A program made the position numbers and the translations under genes. From the NCBI RefSeq assembly GCF_963930625.1, contig NC_089249.1:187138275-187202274 (forward strand): a DNA stretch of 64,000 nt, in the 5' to 3' direction. Shown piece after piece: positions 11,652-24,129 of this stretch (position 1 is its first letter; each line of letters starts with the position of its first letter). Below the pieces are notes generated by a model. It worked only from the letters and a program-made list of their open reading frames with translations. It was not told where the DNA came from and made no database searches. Source of the DNA: Muntiacus reevesi. Taxonomy: Eukaryota; Chordata; Mammalia; Artiodactyla; Cervidae.

Positions 11652-12400
11652 GAGAATGAATATATGGTGGGAATGTAAGTCGATATAGCCACTATGGAAA
11701 ATAGTATAGAGATGCCTTTAAAAAGCTAGGAATAAAACTCTGATATGGCCCCACAATCCCATGACTGGGTATATAACCTGAGAAAGCTATCAATCAAAAC
11801 AACACATGTACCCCAACGTTTATTGCAGCAGCATTTACAACAGCCAAGACATGGAAGCAACCTAGATGTCCATGGACAGATGAATGGATAAAGAAGTTGT
11901 GGTATATATACACAGTGGAATATTATTCCGCCATAGAAAGGAACTAATTTGAGTCGGTTGAAGGGAGGTGGACAAATCTAGAGCCTGTTATACAGAGTGA
12001 AGTAAGTTAGAAGGAGAAAAACAAATATTGCACATTAATGCATATATATGGAATCTAGAAAAATGATACAGATGAACCTATCTGAGGTGTAGGAACAGAG
12101 ATGCAGATGTAGAGAATGGACTTGTGAACACATCAGGGGGAGCATGGGGACGAACTGAGAAAATAACATTGACATCTGTACACTACCGTGTGTAGAATAG
12201 ATAGGTAGTGAGAAGCTGCTACATAACACAGGGAGCCCAGCCTTGTGCTTCGTGATGACCTGGGGGGTTGGAGTGGGATGGGCTGGGCTCAAGAAGGAGG
12301 TGATACAGATATACTTCCAGCTCATTCACATCATTGTACAGCAGAAACCAGCACGACATCATAAAGTAACTGACATTGAAAAAATGAATCAGGACATAAA
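11652..12400 (+). mobile_element. Older L1 3'-end fragment
   Basis: Resembles the 3' part of L1 ORF2 and the 3' UTR (a diverged copy of the segment at 8880-9600). Frames are destroyed. Confidence 0.75.
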
Positions 12401-12764
12401 AAAAGAGAATGACTATTTAAACAGACAGTAAAACTGTGTATCATCCTATGGTGTCAGATTCTGTCACCATAGGCACACAATTAACAACAGGCACAGAGGA
12501 GAGATTGGGTCTCTGAGGGGACGTGTGTGCCCGGCAGAGGGATGGCCAGGGCAAAGGCCCTCAAGAAGGTGCTTGTTTCCTGTACTCAATTAAAAAAAAG
12601 AGAAGCAGTGCTGCAAGTGAGTGAACCTGATAAAGACTGAGGAGAGGTGGGTCACACACGTTGAGGAGTGAGGTGGTCTCTCTGCTACTGCTGAAACCCC
12701 AGGGCACAGTTGTTCCTGTTCCACACTACAACTTGCATTTTACTCATCTTGCTAAAGGGTCCCC

Positions 12765-12856
12765 AGGGGACTCCCCTGGTGCTCCAGTGGCTCAGACTCT
12801 TACTTACAATGCAGGGGGCCCGGGTTTGATCCCTGGTCAGGGAACTAGATTTGCTT
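12765..12856 (+). repeat. tRNA-derived SINE (ART2A-type)
   Basis: SINE head with a B-box-like GGTTTGATCCCTGG and CAGGGAACTAGAT end. Confidence 0.7.
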
Positions 12857-12971
12857 TTCCTGTGCCTATTCCATAATTATTTGACCAATTAGGTTTTCTT
12901 TTTTTTTAAGATTTTTTTTTTGGATGTGAACCATTTTTAAAGTCTTTACTGAATTTGTCACAATATTGCTT

Positions 12972-13010
12972 CTTTAAAAAAAAAAAAAATATATATATAT
13001 ATATATATAT
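12972..13010. repeat. A-run and (TA)n microsatellite
   Basis: About 14 A residues then about 12 TA dinucleotides next to a SINE tail. Confidence 0.9.
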
Positions 13011-13014
13011 TTTA

Positions 13015-13125
13015 GTTTTTTGGCCATCAGGCATGTGGAGTCATAGCTCCCCTACCAGGGATCAAACCCACACCCCCTGCATTGGAAGGCGAATTCTTAA
13101 CCACTAGACCACCAGGGAAGTCCCT
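13015..13125 (-). repeat. tRNA-derived SINE (ART2A-type)
   Basis: Reverse-oriented head: CCAGGGATCAAACCC-like B box, then CCACCAGGGAAGTCCC. Confidence 0.75.
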
Positions 13126-13639
13126 GACCAATTAGTTTTTGTATGGCCCCAAAATGGATGAGATTAGTCCCTTTCTCAATTTTCTCAAGTGGAATATTTA
13201 TTTTACTGTTCCTGTTCTGTAGTATTTCATCCCTTTTTTGAGAATCTCAGTGGGCACTTTCTAATCATGATTCTGGACTTCATCCAACATGCAGAGGCTG
13301 CTCTGGGACAGGTTCTATAAGTCCTGTCCACACTATGACAGTTCTCCTCCCTCATACTTCATACAAAAGAAATGTATTTCATCCAACCTCTGTGTAGAGG
13401 TAACCAATACATTTTAGAAGAACATCTAGAAAACAACATATTCAATTTGCATGGGGCAAAACCATCCAATAAAACAAGAAATTCAAAACTAAGAATATAG
13501 ATATGTTTCAATAAAATAAAATTTTTTATGGTCAAAAATATCCTCCAAAAGTCAATTGAAAAACTATGATCAGTAGAAACTTTTTGAAATGCTAAAAACT
13601 GTAGAAAAAAGATAATTATTATATAGGCCAATGTACGAG

Positions 13640-13790
13640 TTGGGAGTTTGATTCTTGTGTTGGGAAGATCCCCTGGAGAAGGAAATGGAAACCCACTCTA
13701 GTGTTCTTGTCTGAGAAATCCTATGGAGAGAGGCACCTGGAGGGCTACTGTCCATGGGGTCACAAAAGAGTTGGACATGATTTAGCCATG
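13640..13790 (+). repeat. Bov-tA SINE, 5'-truncated
   Basis: Starts in the GGGAAGATCCCCTGGAG segment and ends with GTTGGACATGATTTAGC and an (AAC)n tail. Confidence 0.8.
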
Positions 13791-14084
13791 AAAAAACAAC
13801 AGCAACAACAACAACATGATAATAGGCAAATAAAAATGGTGATCAAATATGTAAAGTGTGATGAATCTGAGCTATAGTTTAAGAAACAAAGTGTCTTTCA
13901 CACCCATCAGCCTGGGGGGAAAAACCCTTAAAGAACTGTCATGCTGATTGCCATTAGATCTTTTAAACTGGTAGCAAAAGCAGTTCTCTAATTCTGCTGT
14001 CAGAAACAAAATGTTACAAGATTGGAAAGCAACCTGAAGACAACTATAAATATTGCAATAAATGTTGTTTTTTAACTCAGGCTT

Positions 14085-14275
14085 TCTTAACCCTAGTGCT
14101 GCGAATATTTTTGGGCCAAGTCATTCTCTATTGTGTGCTCTGTCCTGTGCATTGAAAGATGCTTACAGCATCCATGGTCTCCACTCAGCCCTCTGCAGTG
14201 TGACAGCCAGAAATGTCCTTGGACGTTGTTCAATGTGTCCCCTGGGGAAAAATCTAATCCCCTGATTAGAACCAC
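14085..14275. repeat. Ancient interspersed repeat, probable hAT-type MITE
   Basis: A diverged mammalian repeat containing TGTCCTGTGCATTGAAAGATG and ending in GATTAGAACCAC. A paralogous copy lies at 26050-26245 at the same place in OR unit 2, so it predates the unit duplication. The family is uncertain. Confidence 0.45.
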
Positions 14276-14527
14276 AATTTTAAATTAACAATCTCAGCAT
14301 ATTTTTCTAGCACTGACATAACAGCAATTTAATGATAAAGAATGTGAGAGGTGGTCAAAGGTGTAAATAGCACTGTTGCTTTGTGAAATATGTAATCACA
14401 GAAATAAAAACATTAATTAATCAAACAAAGGAACAAGGACAGCAGTCTCTTGCCTCTGGGCTGAGTTGAACTGGCTTCCATTCTCTCTGACCATCTCATG
14501 CACCATCATCTGGGTTGTTGGACTCAC

Positions 14528-14800
14528 CTGGATGGGAGCTTTGAGAGGAAGGTCTCTGAGGAGGAGTCTGAACCTCTTCCTGAATGGTTAAGCAGCAGGA
14601 AAGAGTGAAGCTACAGCCCCTCAGACAGGATTAGGACTCAAATCAAACAAAACAAAATAAGGGCCCTTTTAGGCGAGGTTTGCAAACACCGAGAGACTTC
14701 AGACGTAGAGATATTTATAGCTCCCTGTATCTGCTCATTAAACACACTTTTCTCTTGTTATTTCAAGCTCTAAGTACATAATTCCCCTGTGGAAAGCTCT
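14528..14800 (-). promoter_or_regulatory. Inferred promoter and 5' untranslated exon 1 of OR unit 1
   Basis: On the minus strand: EBF/Olf1-like near-palindrome (14782-14794), homeodomain-type TAATGAG (14734-14740), TATA box CTATAAATAT (14711-14720), an estimated start near 14685, then exon 1 to a consensus donor CAG|GTGAGT (exon end 14528). Homologous blocks lie upstream of all five OR units. EBF and LHX2-type sites are the known hallmarks of OR promoters. Transcription itself is inferred. Confidence 0.6.
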
Positions 14801-15384
14801 TCTGGAAGAAAGGAAATTTTTCCTAACGATTTTTCACTCACAAGAGGCCACTGTAGAAGTCAATTGAATCCAGTTTTGTTTTCTTCTTTTTACTTCTTCT
14901 CCATTAAATTGCCCCCCTTTCATATCTCAATCTCTTAGCATCTTATCTCAACTCTTAACTAGAATTTTCTCCAAGTCAAAGATGAGGAACCTGTCTGGAA
15001 TGGGTCTCTTGTATCTTCAAAGCTTTGATTTATGATGGGGACACAGACTCTGAACCTCCAGAAAATTTCTGTTCTCTCTTTTTTTTTTTTCTTTTTCTGT
15101 TCTCCTTTTCAACTGGGGGAGGAACTGAGTTCTTTTGTTAGTGAACCTTGGGCACTACATACAAGCCTACCCACCTCCAGCCTTCAGAGCCAGGCAATTG
15201 AGGATGATTCCTTGTGCAGTAGCTACAAAATCCAGGTCATTGGATGTAAAAACTGGGGCAGCAGACACATGTGAGAATTCCACTCCAAGGCATACTGGGA
15301 GTCTGGGATGTGGTAGAGAGAGAACATGAAGATAATACCCACCTTTCAAGGTAACTGGAAAGGTTTATAGTCAGCCCATGTTCT
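14801..15384. other. Distal upstream flank of OR unit 1
   Basis: To about 15135 this matches the same flank of unit 2 (to about 27130). A T-rich run lies near 15080-15091. No gene is seen. Confidence 0.55.
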
Positions 15385-15595
15385 TGTATTGTAAAGTCGT
15401 TAAGTTGTGTCTGACTCTTGCAACCCCTCGGACTGTAGCCTGCCAGGCTCTTCTGTCCATAGAATTTCCCAGGCAAGAATACTGGAGCGGGCTGCCATTT
15501 CCTTCTCCAGGGTATCTTACCAGACGAGGGACTGAACCCATGTTGCATTGGCAGGAGGATTTTTTTACCCCTGAACCACCAGGAAAGCCTGTAGT
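15385..15595 (-). repeat. Bov-tA SINE
   Basis: A full-length reverse-oriented copy: AAGTCGTTAAGTTGTGTCTG through CAGGCAAGAATACTGGAGC to the complement of the SINE head. Confidence 0.85.
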
Positions 15596-16423
15596 TATGT
15601 GTTAAGTGATAAGACTGTCTCTAAGGTTGCAGCTGCAATTGATGGTAACGTTGTAAGCTTATTTCACAGAAAGATTGAGCATCTGGGTCTGTTATCTTCT
15701 GTGTCCTGAAAGTGGTAGCAGTTTAAGAACTCTTCCTCCATTGGTTATAGCCCCGCAGGTCTTGAGAGTATAAGCTTCACTGTCTTCCTGGGATGTAAGG
15801 TTGTCGAAGGAAGAAGCTGCAAAAATCAGGAGGCCAGACAAGGGTATAAGCTCACCATCAAGTTGAAGCAGAGTGGAGGCAGAGCACAAACACTTATCCA
15901 CCAGGCTCATCTCTGTTCCCTGGGATCACAGCCACAGACCTCTAGGAGCACACCAGAACAGAAGCCTGCCCCTCAGGCCAAAGCTCCTGGACAAGCAAGC
16001 AGGGCCTCTATTCTAGGAAGGCTGGGGTGTGATTCAGTCTGCTCCCTGTGCAATGTCCTGGAGGTGGTAGGCTGTCAAGAACTCTCTTCTTGATTTCAAT
16101 CCAGTCAGACCTCGGAATGCAAGTCCCCTGGCCTCTAGAGCCAGGGACGCAAAGAATGTCCTCTGGAGTGCTGCCAGAGAAACTGGAATGCTGCACATAA
16201 AGAAAAAAAAAATCACAGAGGACCAGACGTGTCCTCCTATCTCCCTCTAGGAGATAATGGTAGTGTGGAGCTTGACAAAGGATGAGCCAAGGAATTGTAC
16301 TTGCTGACTTTAGTGATGCCGAAGGACAGCATGAGATGACTCCCACCAATGCCTCCATGCTAAGAGAGAATTTCAACAGCCTTCTGCCCTTTTGGTGGAT
16401 GTATTTAGATTAGCAACTGAATG
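15596..16423. other. Intergenic DNA without recognised gene
   Basis: Contains two diverged copies of a short motif (GGTGGTAGGCTGTCAAGAAC at about 16062 and a relative at about 15713). No convincing coding signal on either strand. Confidence 0.5.
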
Positions 16424-16640
16424 TCCCCCAGGTGGCTCAGTGGTAAAGAATCCACCTGCCAATGCACCAGACAAGGGTTTGATCCTTGGGTGGGGAAGAT
16501 CCCCTGGAGCAGGAAATGGCAACCCATTCCAGTATTCTTGCCTGGGAAATCCCCTGGACAGAGGTACTAGTGGGCTATACAGTCCATGGGGTTGCAAAGA
16601 GTTGAACATGACTTATCAACTAAATAGCAACAGCAACAGT
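16424..16640 (+). repeat. Bov-tA SINE
   Basis: Head CCCCCAGGTGGCTCAGTGG, middle CCATTCCAGTATTCTTGCC, end GTTGAACATGAC plus an AACAGC-type tail. Confidence 0.85.
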
Positions 16641-17159
16641 CCCTCACATATAGTCTAGGCACTTTTCAAACTGCTGCTTCAGCAGTGAGCATTGAGGTGG
16701 TTGAGTCTATGTGGTGATTGAGTCTATGTGAGAGCCTTTTAAAAGCAGTGTCTCCATTTGCTACGTCACTTTGCATCTCATAGACATAAATCCTGATGGT
16801 TTTCAAATATAGGTATTTTGGAGGCTCATCTCCCATATGTAGGTCTTAAGAGTTGGGGGTGTCTAATATAGGCTATGAACCTTTTAATCCTCAAGAAGAG
16901 GCTCCAGATGTGTAAAACCCCTTCTGAATTTGGGTTGCTGCATCAGGGGTGGGGGTTTTGGCAAGAGATCATCTCAGTCTCTCTTACCTGCTTCAATGTG
17001 GTCTTTTCTCATTTGATACAAAGGAGCATTTCAGCTAGTTTTCAGGTCTTTTTCAGAGGGAATTGATCCATGTGTAGCTGTAGATTCAGCATATCCATGG
17101 GAGGAGTCAATTCAGTATCTTCCTGAATTGGAAATCCCTCTGTGGTTCACTTTAAATCT
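16641..17159. other. Intergenic DNA without recognised gene
   Basis: The part near 16920-17110 is weakly similar to 53480-53560 plus 53925-53990 in unit 4 (words around TTTTCAGAGG and CATGTAGCTGTAGA), so some of it is old unit DNA. No gene is seen. Confidence 0.45.
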
Positions 17160-17960
17160 GCGCTTAACTTTTTACAGTCTTTTTCTGCTCATAATGTTTT
17201 TTAAAATTTTACTGGAATGTAATTTCTGTACTGTGTTATGTCAATTTTTGCTGTACAAGAAAGTGAATCAGCCATATGTGTACATATAGTCTTTCCTTCT
17301 CGAGTCTCCTTCCCACCCCATCCCCTTTCTCAGGTCATCACAGAGCACCCTGAGCTGAGTTCCCTGTGTTATACAACAGCTTCCTGCCAGCTATCTATTT
17401 TAGTCATGGCAGTATATATATGTCAATGCAACTCTTTCAGTTTGTTCCCCCTCTTTTTTCTCCTTTGTGTTCACAGGTCCATTCTCTATATTTGCATCTC
17501 TGTTCTTCCCCTACAAATAGTTCATCAGCACCATTTTTCTAGATTCTGTGTGTATGCATTAACATAAGATATTTGTTTTTCTGGCTTTAGTCAGTCAGTC
17601 AGTCAGTTCAGTCGCTCAGTCGTGTCTGACTCTTTGCGACCCCATGAATCGCAGCATGCCAGGCCTCCCTGTCTATCACCAACTTTTCTGGCTTACTTCA
17701 CTTTGTATGGTAGGCTCTAGGCTCATCCACATCACTACAACTGATTCGATTTCATTCCTTTTTATGACTGAGTAATATTCCATCATATATATGTACTACA
17801 TCTTCTTTATCCACTTATCTGTTGATGGACATCTAGGTTGCTTCCATATCGTATCATGGCTACTGTAAATAGTGCTGCAATGAGCATTGGGGTACATGTG
17901 CTTTGAATTATCTTCTTGAATTATGGTTTTCTCAGTATATATGCCCAGTAGTGTATCCTA
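17160..17960 (-). mobile_element. Older L1 3'-end fragment
   Basis: Reverse complement of the L1 3' UTR and ORF2 end. A short BovB/Bov-A piece is nested at 17588-17683, and the L1 continues on the other side. Confidence 0.8.
17588..17683 (-). mobile_element. BovB/Bov-A 3'-end fragment nested in L1
   Basis: Begins with (CAGT)n-like terminal repeats and GTCGCTCAGTCGTGTCTGAC-type sequence. It is flanked by TTTTCTGGCTT at 17577-17587 and 17684-17694. Confidence 0.8.
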
Positions 17961-19419
17961 TCCAACTTTCTCTCAAGCTTTCTTTCTATATAAAACATAG
18001 AATCAACCACAAATGCATTACTGTGTGTACCTATATAGGTTTGCTTATGCTCATTTGAATGATAAATTTATATAAATAAATACACAAAAGTTTACATTTG
18101 AACATTTTCTTAGGGTTCCACAAAAATACATCCACTCACATCATTTATTTCTTGAAATCTTCCTCTGAAGTTATGTTTCTTACCCCACATTACCTACATA
18201 GATAATGATTTAGGCTCAGGGAGATTAACATATTTAAACACTTTTAAAAGCCTTTAAAGTTATAGTGTACTGTCATGAATTATGTGCAAATGGAAATATA
18301 CAGTATGCATTGTAAATTTGGTACAGATCATTTTATTTATCATTTCAAAATATGCAGTTTATGGTATGCAATTATTTTCCAATATATCACTTTGAAGTCT
18401 AAAGGTGCATGGATTGGAGTAGGATCTAGAGCACAGATAGCTGATTCACACTAAGCAGTGATGGGAGATATCTCATTTACCCAGGTGAAAAGAAAAGTGT
18501 CATAGATGGGTATAGAAATAGAAGCAAATTAAAGCAATTCACTCTTGATACTCTCTTTGTAAAACTGAAGATAAAACCAGAGAAATAAACTGATCACATT
18601 GGGTCAAGTGAGAAAGGTATCATGTCACACATTGAATCATGGATGAACCTAATAAAAGCAATGTAGAGACTTACAGCTGAGTTTACACTCATTAGGAGAT
18701 CAGCAGAGCTCAGAACAACTCTGTACCTTATAATCTCATCTGGTAACAAAGGCAGTATATTACAGTATTAGCTTTAGGATGGCTTGTTATGCAGCAATAT
18801 CTAACTGATGCAGTAATCAAAGTGAACAGAATGAGGACAGTTATAATTGCTTCTGATTATTCTTGTCACTTGTTGTTGTATTTCAGGATAGCTTTCATGG
18901 TTACTCTGTCATTTCAGTTCATTTCAGATAACTGTAATTGAAATCTCTCACTGGGGTTCATTTCTTAGTAACCAGAAGAGGTTGAAAGGACATGTATGTC
19001 TATGTAGGAAAAAAAACTGTCACATAACTGGACAGCAATTCAAGATGTCTGTTGATTCACTCTTTGATCATAAAATGTGAATAGAATCATGAGTATAACA
19101 GAGTTATCATGGAGGATAATGACAGTGATCATTCACCATCCTTCTTGAGTTATGACAAAATGTAGTGGAGATACAGTTCCATTAAATCAATGACATGAAT
19201 CATATTACAGGTAGCACTGAAAATTTTCAAGCAGAAACAGGAAGATAATTGAATAAAAAAAGAAAAATGCTAATCAATCTTTTACTAATATGTATAAACC
19301 TCCCCTTAACACATGGACACCAATCCTCCATACTCCAATGAGTAGATATACAGCATGCAAAATGAGTATTTTCCAAATTAATACAATGTATGAATTACTA
19401 CTTTGCTTCATCGTGTTGA

Positions 19420-19735
19420 AGGTCCCTTGGACTGCAAGGAGATCAAACCAGTTAATCCTAAAACAAGTCAGTCCTGAATATTCATTGGAAGGACTGATGC
19501 TGAAGCTGCAACTCCAATACTTTGGCCATCTGATGTGAAGAGCTGATTCATTGAAAAAGACCCCGATGCTGGGAAAGATTGAAGGCAGGAGGAGAAGGGG
19601 ACAACAGAGAATAAGATGGTTGGATGGACATGAGTTTGAGCAAGCTCCGGGAGTTGTTGATGGACAGGGAAGCCTGGCGTGCTGCAGTCCATGGGGTTGC
19701 AAAGAGTCGGACACAACTGAGCAACTGAACTGAAA
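19420..19735 (+). mobile_element. BovB LINE 3'-end fragment
   Basis: Matches the last ~300 bp of the BovB at 24130-25045 (GTCCCTTGGACTGCAAGGAG, then the ACTGAGCAACTGAACTGAA terminus). Frameshifted. Confidence 0.88.
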
Positions 19736-20136
19736 TATTGATGTTCATCTGTGATTCTAAAACCATATTAGGTCAATCTGTTTATTAAAATGTGTCTTTC
19801 AGCGGGGACTCCTTTTGTAGACATGTATCTGATAATCATGTTAACAGTGGCTATTGTGGGCAATACAGATGCCAAGAACAGGATCCAAATGAGGAGAATA
19901 AAAATCAATGACTTGTCACAAATCACAGTAGTATGTTACAGTCTCAATGGCGAGAAAAGGCAGTTAAGATAATGATGTACATGGGAATATTGGATATAAA
20001 GGTGAAAATAATGTCTCAGGTTTTCCTCTGTTATAAAATTATATAAATTGTCTTCATGATCAAACATATGTTTTTTGACAGGAAGACTACAACTCATGAC
20101 ACTTCTTTTTAGAGAAACATAAGAAATGTCATTTTG

Positions 20137-20335
20137 GGGGCTTCCCAGTTTGCACTAGGGGTAAAGAATGTGCATGTCAATGTAGATGAAAGAGATGAGA
20201 GTCTGATCCCTGGAGGAGGAAATGGTAACTCACCCCAGTATCCTTGCCAGAAAAATTCCATGGATAGAGAAGCCTGGTGGACTACATTCCATAGAGTTGC
20301 ATAGAGTCGGACATGACTGAGCGACTGAGCATGCA
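20137..20335 (+). repeat. Bov-tA SINE
   Basis: Diverged copy: head GGGGGCTTCCCAGTTTGCAC, end GTCGGACATGACTGAGCGAC. Confidence 0.78.
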
Positions 20336-20681
20336 TGTAGGTATGCCATTTGTGAAAAGTTATTCTAAAAAAACTATGTTGTCTCATTTAGTCAGTGGGA
20401 ATTTCCAAACATTCTTGATACATTGTTGAAGTAAAGTTGTGAAAGTGGGAATAGAACAAGGAGAAAGCAGGTGGATGCCAGAGAGAAAAGGAAGTTTAAT
20501 AAAGTGATTTACATGAATTGAATAGAAAATCTAGAGTCAAATGAATGCAAATTCCAGGAATGTATCTGCTTAAAAAGAACAAGTTCTAATTTCACAGTTT
20601 GATGAAATAGTCACAATTTCTGACCCTGAGGCTTTGACCTCTGTGATCGCAAGGGCTTTTCAGTTTTATGACAACAAGCTT

Positions 20682-21614
20682 TCATACATTTCTTCTCACA
20701 AAGAATGCTTTCAGAGCCCGCTTCATGTCTTTATTCCTCAGGCTGTAGATGAAAGGGTTCAGCATGGGTGTGATGACTGTGTACATCACCGAGGCTGTTG
20801 CACTTGAGTGTGCATTGTGAGTAGCCGCTGAGCTAAGGTACACTCCAAGCATCGTACAATAAAATAAGGAGACAACGGTGAGGTGAGACGCACAGGTGGA
20901 AAATGCTTTATACTTCCCCTAAGCTGATGAGATTCTGCGTATACAGGAGACTATCTTAGAATAAGAATAAAGGATACCAGCAAAGGGACCTCCACCCAGC
21001 AGGACAGCTGCAAAATACATCACTATGTTATTAACAAATGTGTCAGAACAGGCAAGTTGGACCATATGATTGAGTTCACAGAAAAAGTGGGGAATTTCAA
21101 TGTTCATGCAGAAGGACAGTTGCAGCATCATTAAGCTTTGTAATGAGGAATTAAGAATATTTATGATCCAGGACATCAACACCAGCAGTCCACAGAGTCT
21201 GGGGTTCATGATGACTGTGTAGTGCAGGGGATGGCAGATGGCCACAAAACGGTCGTAGGCCATCGCAGTCAGGAGAAAAATGTCCAACACTGCAAAGAGG
21301 ATGAGAAAATAAATCTGTGTGATGCAGCCTTCATAGGTGATAACTTTGCTCTGTGTTTGGATGTTCCACAGCATCTTTGGAATGGTGGTGGAAGTGAAAC
21401 AGATGTCTGCAAAGGACAGGTTGGAGAGGAAGAAGTACATGGGGGTGTGCAGGTGGGAGTCTGAAGTAATGGCCAGGATGATGAGCAGGTTTCCAAAGAC
21501 AGTAATCAGGTACATAGAGAGGAAAAGCCCAAATATGATGGACTGTAGTTCTGGATCCTCTGAAAATCCCAGAAGAAGAAATTCTGAAATTTGTGTATCA
21601 TTGCCTCGTTCCAT
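20682..21614 (-). pseudogene. OR7A: Olfactory receptor, family 7 (OR7A-like), single nonsense codon
   Basis: The coding exon is full length (311 codons including the terminator at 20682-20684) and in one frame, but codon 232 is TAG (20919-20921), where the paralogue at 9876-10808 has glutamine. The predicted product ends before KAFSTCASHL and so lacks TM6, TM7 and the C-terminus. Everything else is conserved: GN in TM1, LHTPMYFFLSNLS, MAYDRFVAIC, and an open frame after the stop through PMLNPFIYSLRNKD. The acceptor region upstream has TGTGAAG where unit 1 has TTCCAGAAG, so splicing may be altered as well. It is either a recent pseudogene, a segregating allele or a base-call error. Without the stop it would look like an ordinary receptor gene. 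Confidence 0.88.
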
Positions 21615-21965
21615 ATGGTGGAAGTGGCTTCACAGAAAGAGGAAAGTAACATGACTAATTTTCACAACTACATGATTTACTCACACATTTTAAAAGCCAG
21701 GATTTACATATTGCAGTCATATAATTCAGTAAAATATATTTTGTGTATGAATATGGTCTCCTTTAGATTCCCTCATGCCACCACTGATATGGAAATTTTG
21801 TCCCTGTCAACACTTTCCCTGAGGGATTATGAATCCTATAATTTTCATTAGAAATTTTTTCATGCATTTCAGTAGTAAAATTGAGATCTGACCATGTTAC
21901 CCATGTCTAGGCAACAAGTATAGTTTGCTGAAGAACAAAATAGGACCCTACTATTAAATGATGGG

Positions 21966-22180
21966 AGTGTTTCCCATGTGGTGCAGTGGTAAAGAACCCA
22001 CTGCCCATGCAAGAGATGCAAGAGACTAGGTTTTGATCCCTGGGTCAGGAAGATCCCCTGGAGAGAGAAATGGCAGCCCACTTCAGCATTCTTGCCTGGA
22101 TAATCCCATGGAGAGAGGAGCCTGGTGGGCTATCGTCCATGGGGTAACAGAAAGACAGACCTGACTGAGCACATACACAC
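21966..22180 (+). repeat. Bov-tA SINE
   Basis: Head GTTTCCCATGTGGTGCAGTGG, end GACAGACCTGACTGAGCAC followed by an ACAC tail. Confidence 0.82.
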
Positions 22181-22742
22181 ATTAAATGATGAATATAGAA
22201 AAAATAAGCTAATAATAGAGATCATTACATTTCAGATGGTGACAGGTGCTATATAGAAAGGGTAGGCTCATGCAAAGGAGAGAGTGAATTAGGCTTTATA
22301 TTTTGCATGGGTGTTTAGGGAAGACCTGCAGACAAGGTGACATTTGAACAGTGACCTCAAGCAAGAGAGGGAGGGAGATGCAAGTTTATGTAATGAAGTA
22401 TGTACCTGGCAGAGGAAATATCCAGTGAAAGGCCTTGAGGGAGGTGCTTGTTTCCAGTGCTCAAGTCAAAGAAAGTAAAGCCAGTGTTGCAAGTGAATGA
22501 AGACTACAAAGAGTGATGAGTGTCACACCTGTTGAGGAGGGACGTGGTCTCTCTGCTACTGCTGAAATCCCAGGGCAAGGGACTTCCTGTTCTGTACTAT
22601 ATCTTGCCCTTTATTAGTCTTGTTGCAAAGGGATCCTGTGAATTGAAACAGCCCACCTCTTTAGTACCTGCCTTGATTGAATTCTGGCCCCACTACCCTA
22701 AGAGTTATCCTGGAATATATGAGAACTGGTACCGTTGTTCTG

Positions 22743-22998
22743 CAGAGAAGACAATGGGACCCCACTCCAGTACTCTTGCCTGGAAATCCCATTGATGGAG
22801 GAACCTGATAGGCTATAGTCTGTAGGGTCGCTAAGAGTCAGACACGACTGAGCGACTTCACTTTCACTTTTCACTTTCACGTATTGGAGAAGGAAATGGC
22901 AACCCACTCCAGGGTTCTTGCCTGGAGAATCCCAGGGACGGGGGAGCCTGCTGGGCTGCTGTCTATGGAGTTTCACAGAGTTGGACACGACTGAAATG
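22743..22998 (+). repeat. BOV-A2 SINE
   Basis: Dimeric Bov-A copy with GAGAAGACAATGGGACCCCA and GAGAAGGAAATGGCAACCCA unit starts and the end CACGACTGAAATGACTTAGC. A short TTGTTCTG is repeated at both ends. Confidence 0.9.
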
Positions 22999-24129
22999 AC
23001 TTAGCTATCATTGTTCTGAAGATTTCTGACACCTCACCAGTAGCAAACAGACACAGAACACGCTGTGTCTTTCTTCACTGTGTTATTTTCATGTCTTTCT
23101 CAGTTGCAGCATTATTGAGTACACTAGGAATGTGTACAACCCAATTTGGGCAGATCAGTGAACTTTACCCTGTATAATATAGAAATTATTCCCTGAAATT
23201 CCAATTCTTAAATCTCCTATGGACAAATAAACCTGGGGTTCCATACTCAGATGGCCATTTTGTGTATTTAAACAAATATTAAGTTGTCTTTTCAATAAAC
23301 AGAGAGCAGAGAGAGGGAGGGAGGGAGGTAGAGAGAGAGAGTAATGATGAAAAAAATAACAAGATCAGTTGGTCCCTAAGAGGCTGTGAGAAAGAATAAT
23401 CCTCCTTGGTCCTGGAGGCATTCAAACCTTAATTATTTTCCTTTGATGCCCAGCAAAATAATAAGAGATCCAAAATGAACTTGCCTGAAAGACAATAGTA
23501 GTGATACCTCTATGGTGTTGAAAGATATCAAAAGACATTTTACTTATTGTTCCCCCTAAGAGAAAATGTGCAAAGGGATAAACCAACACTTCATAAAACA
23601 AAATATACAAAGTATAACAAAATTGGGCATTTTTAATATCAAGCAGTAGAAGACTTGTTTCTCCTGTGCCTGTTTTATGATTACTTGGCCAGTTAGTTCT
23701 TGTGTGGTCTGATAAGGGATGAGGTTAGTTCCTTTCTCATTTTTCTCATGTAGCATCTTTCCTTACCTGTTCTTGGACTTTGGGTTTTGAGAAACCCGAT
23801 GGGCATACCCTAATCCTGGTTCTGGACTTCATCCAACATACTGAGGCCTCCCTAGGCCATGCTTTGTAAATCCATGGTGTCCTACACCATGACAATTCTG
23901 TATTTTTATGCTGAATAACTTCCTTCATATAATTATGCCTGAGGACATTACATCATGACACATTTATTTCACTGTACTCTGACCTCATTGTTAGACTGTG
24001 TGACCCAAAAAGGCAGGGATCTTACCCGTTTTGTTCACTTTTGTGCTTTTCAGAAAGGTATATGAATATATGTGTGTTTATCCAGAAAAACACAGAAGAG
24101 TGTGAAAAGCTATAAAATGAAAGAATAAA

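Larger units (their letters stand above)
10824..14527 (-). other. Inferred intron of OR unit 1
   Basis: Bounded by the acceptor CAG at 10824-10826 and the donor GTGAGT at 14522-14527. It holds repeats listed separately and unit DNA paralogous to the unit 2 intron (for example 12640-12760 matches 22515-22635, and 13850-14450 matches 25840-26400). No other gene is seen. Confidence 0.6.
17965..20680 (-). other. 3' flank of OR unit 2
   Basis: Non-coding unit DNA. The part at 18360-18560 is paralogous to 42270-42440 (unit 3) and 55200-55350 (unit 5). The part at 19150-20460 is paralogous to 155-1290 (unit 1). Two repeats are inserted (listed separately). No additional gene is seen. Confidence 0.65.

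Noticed and set aside
15596..16423. Possible unannotated gene between OR units 1 and 2
   Set aside because: ORFs are short, overlapping on both strands, and show no conserved motif or splice architecture.
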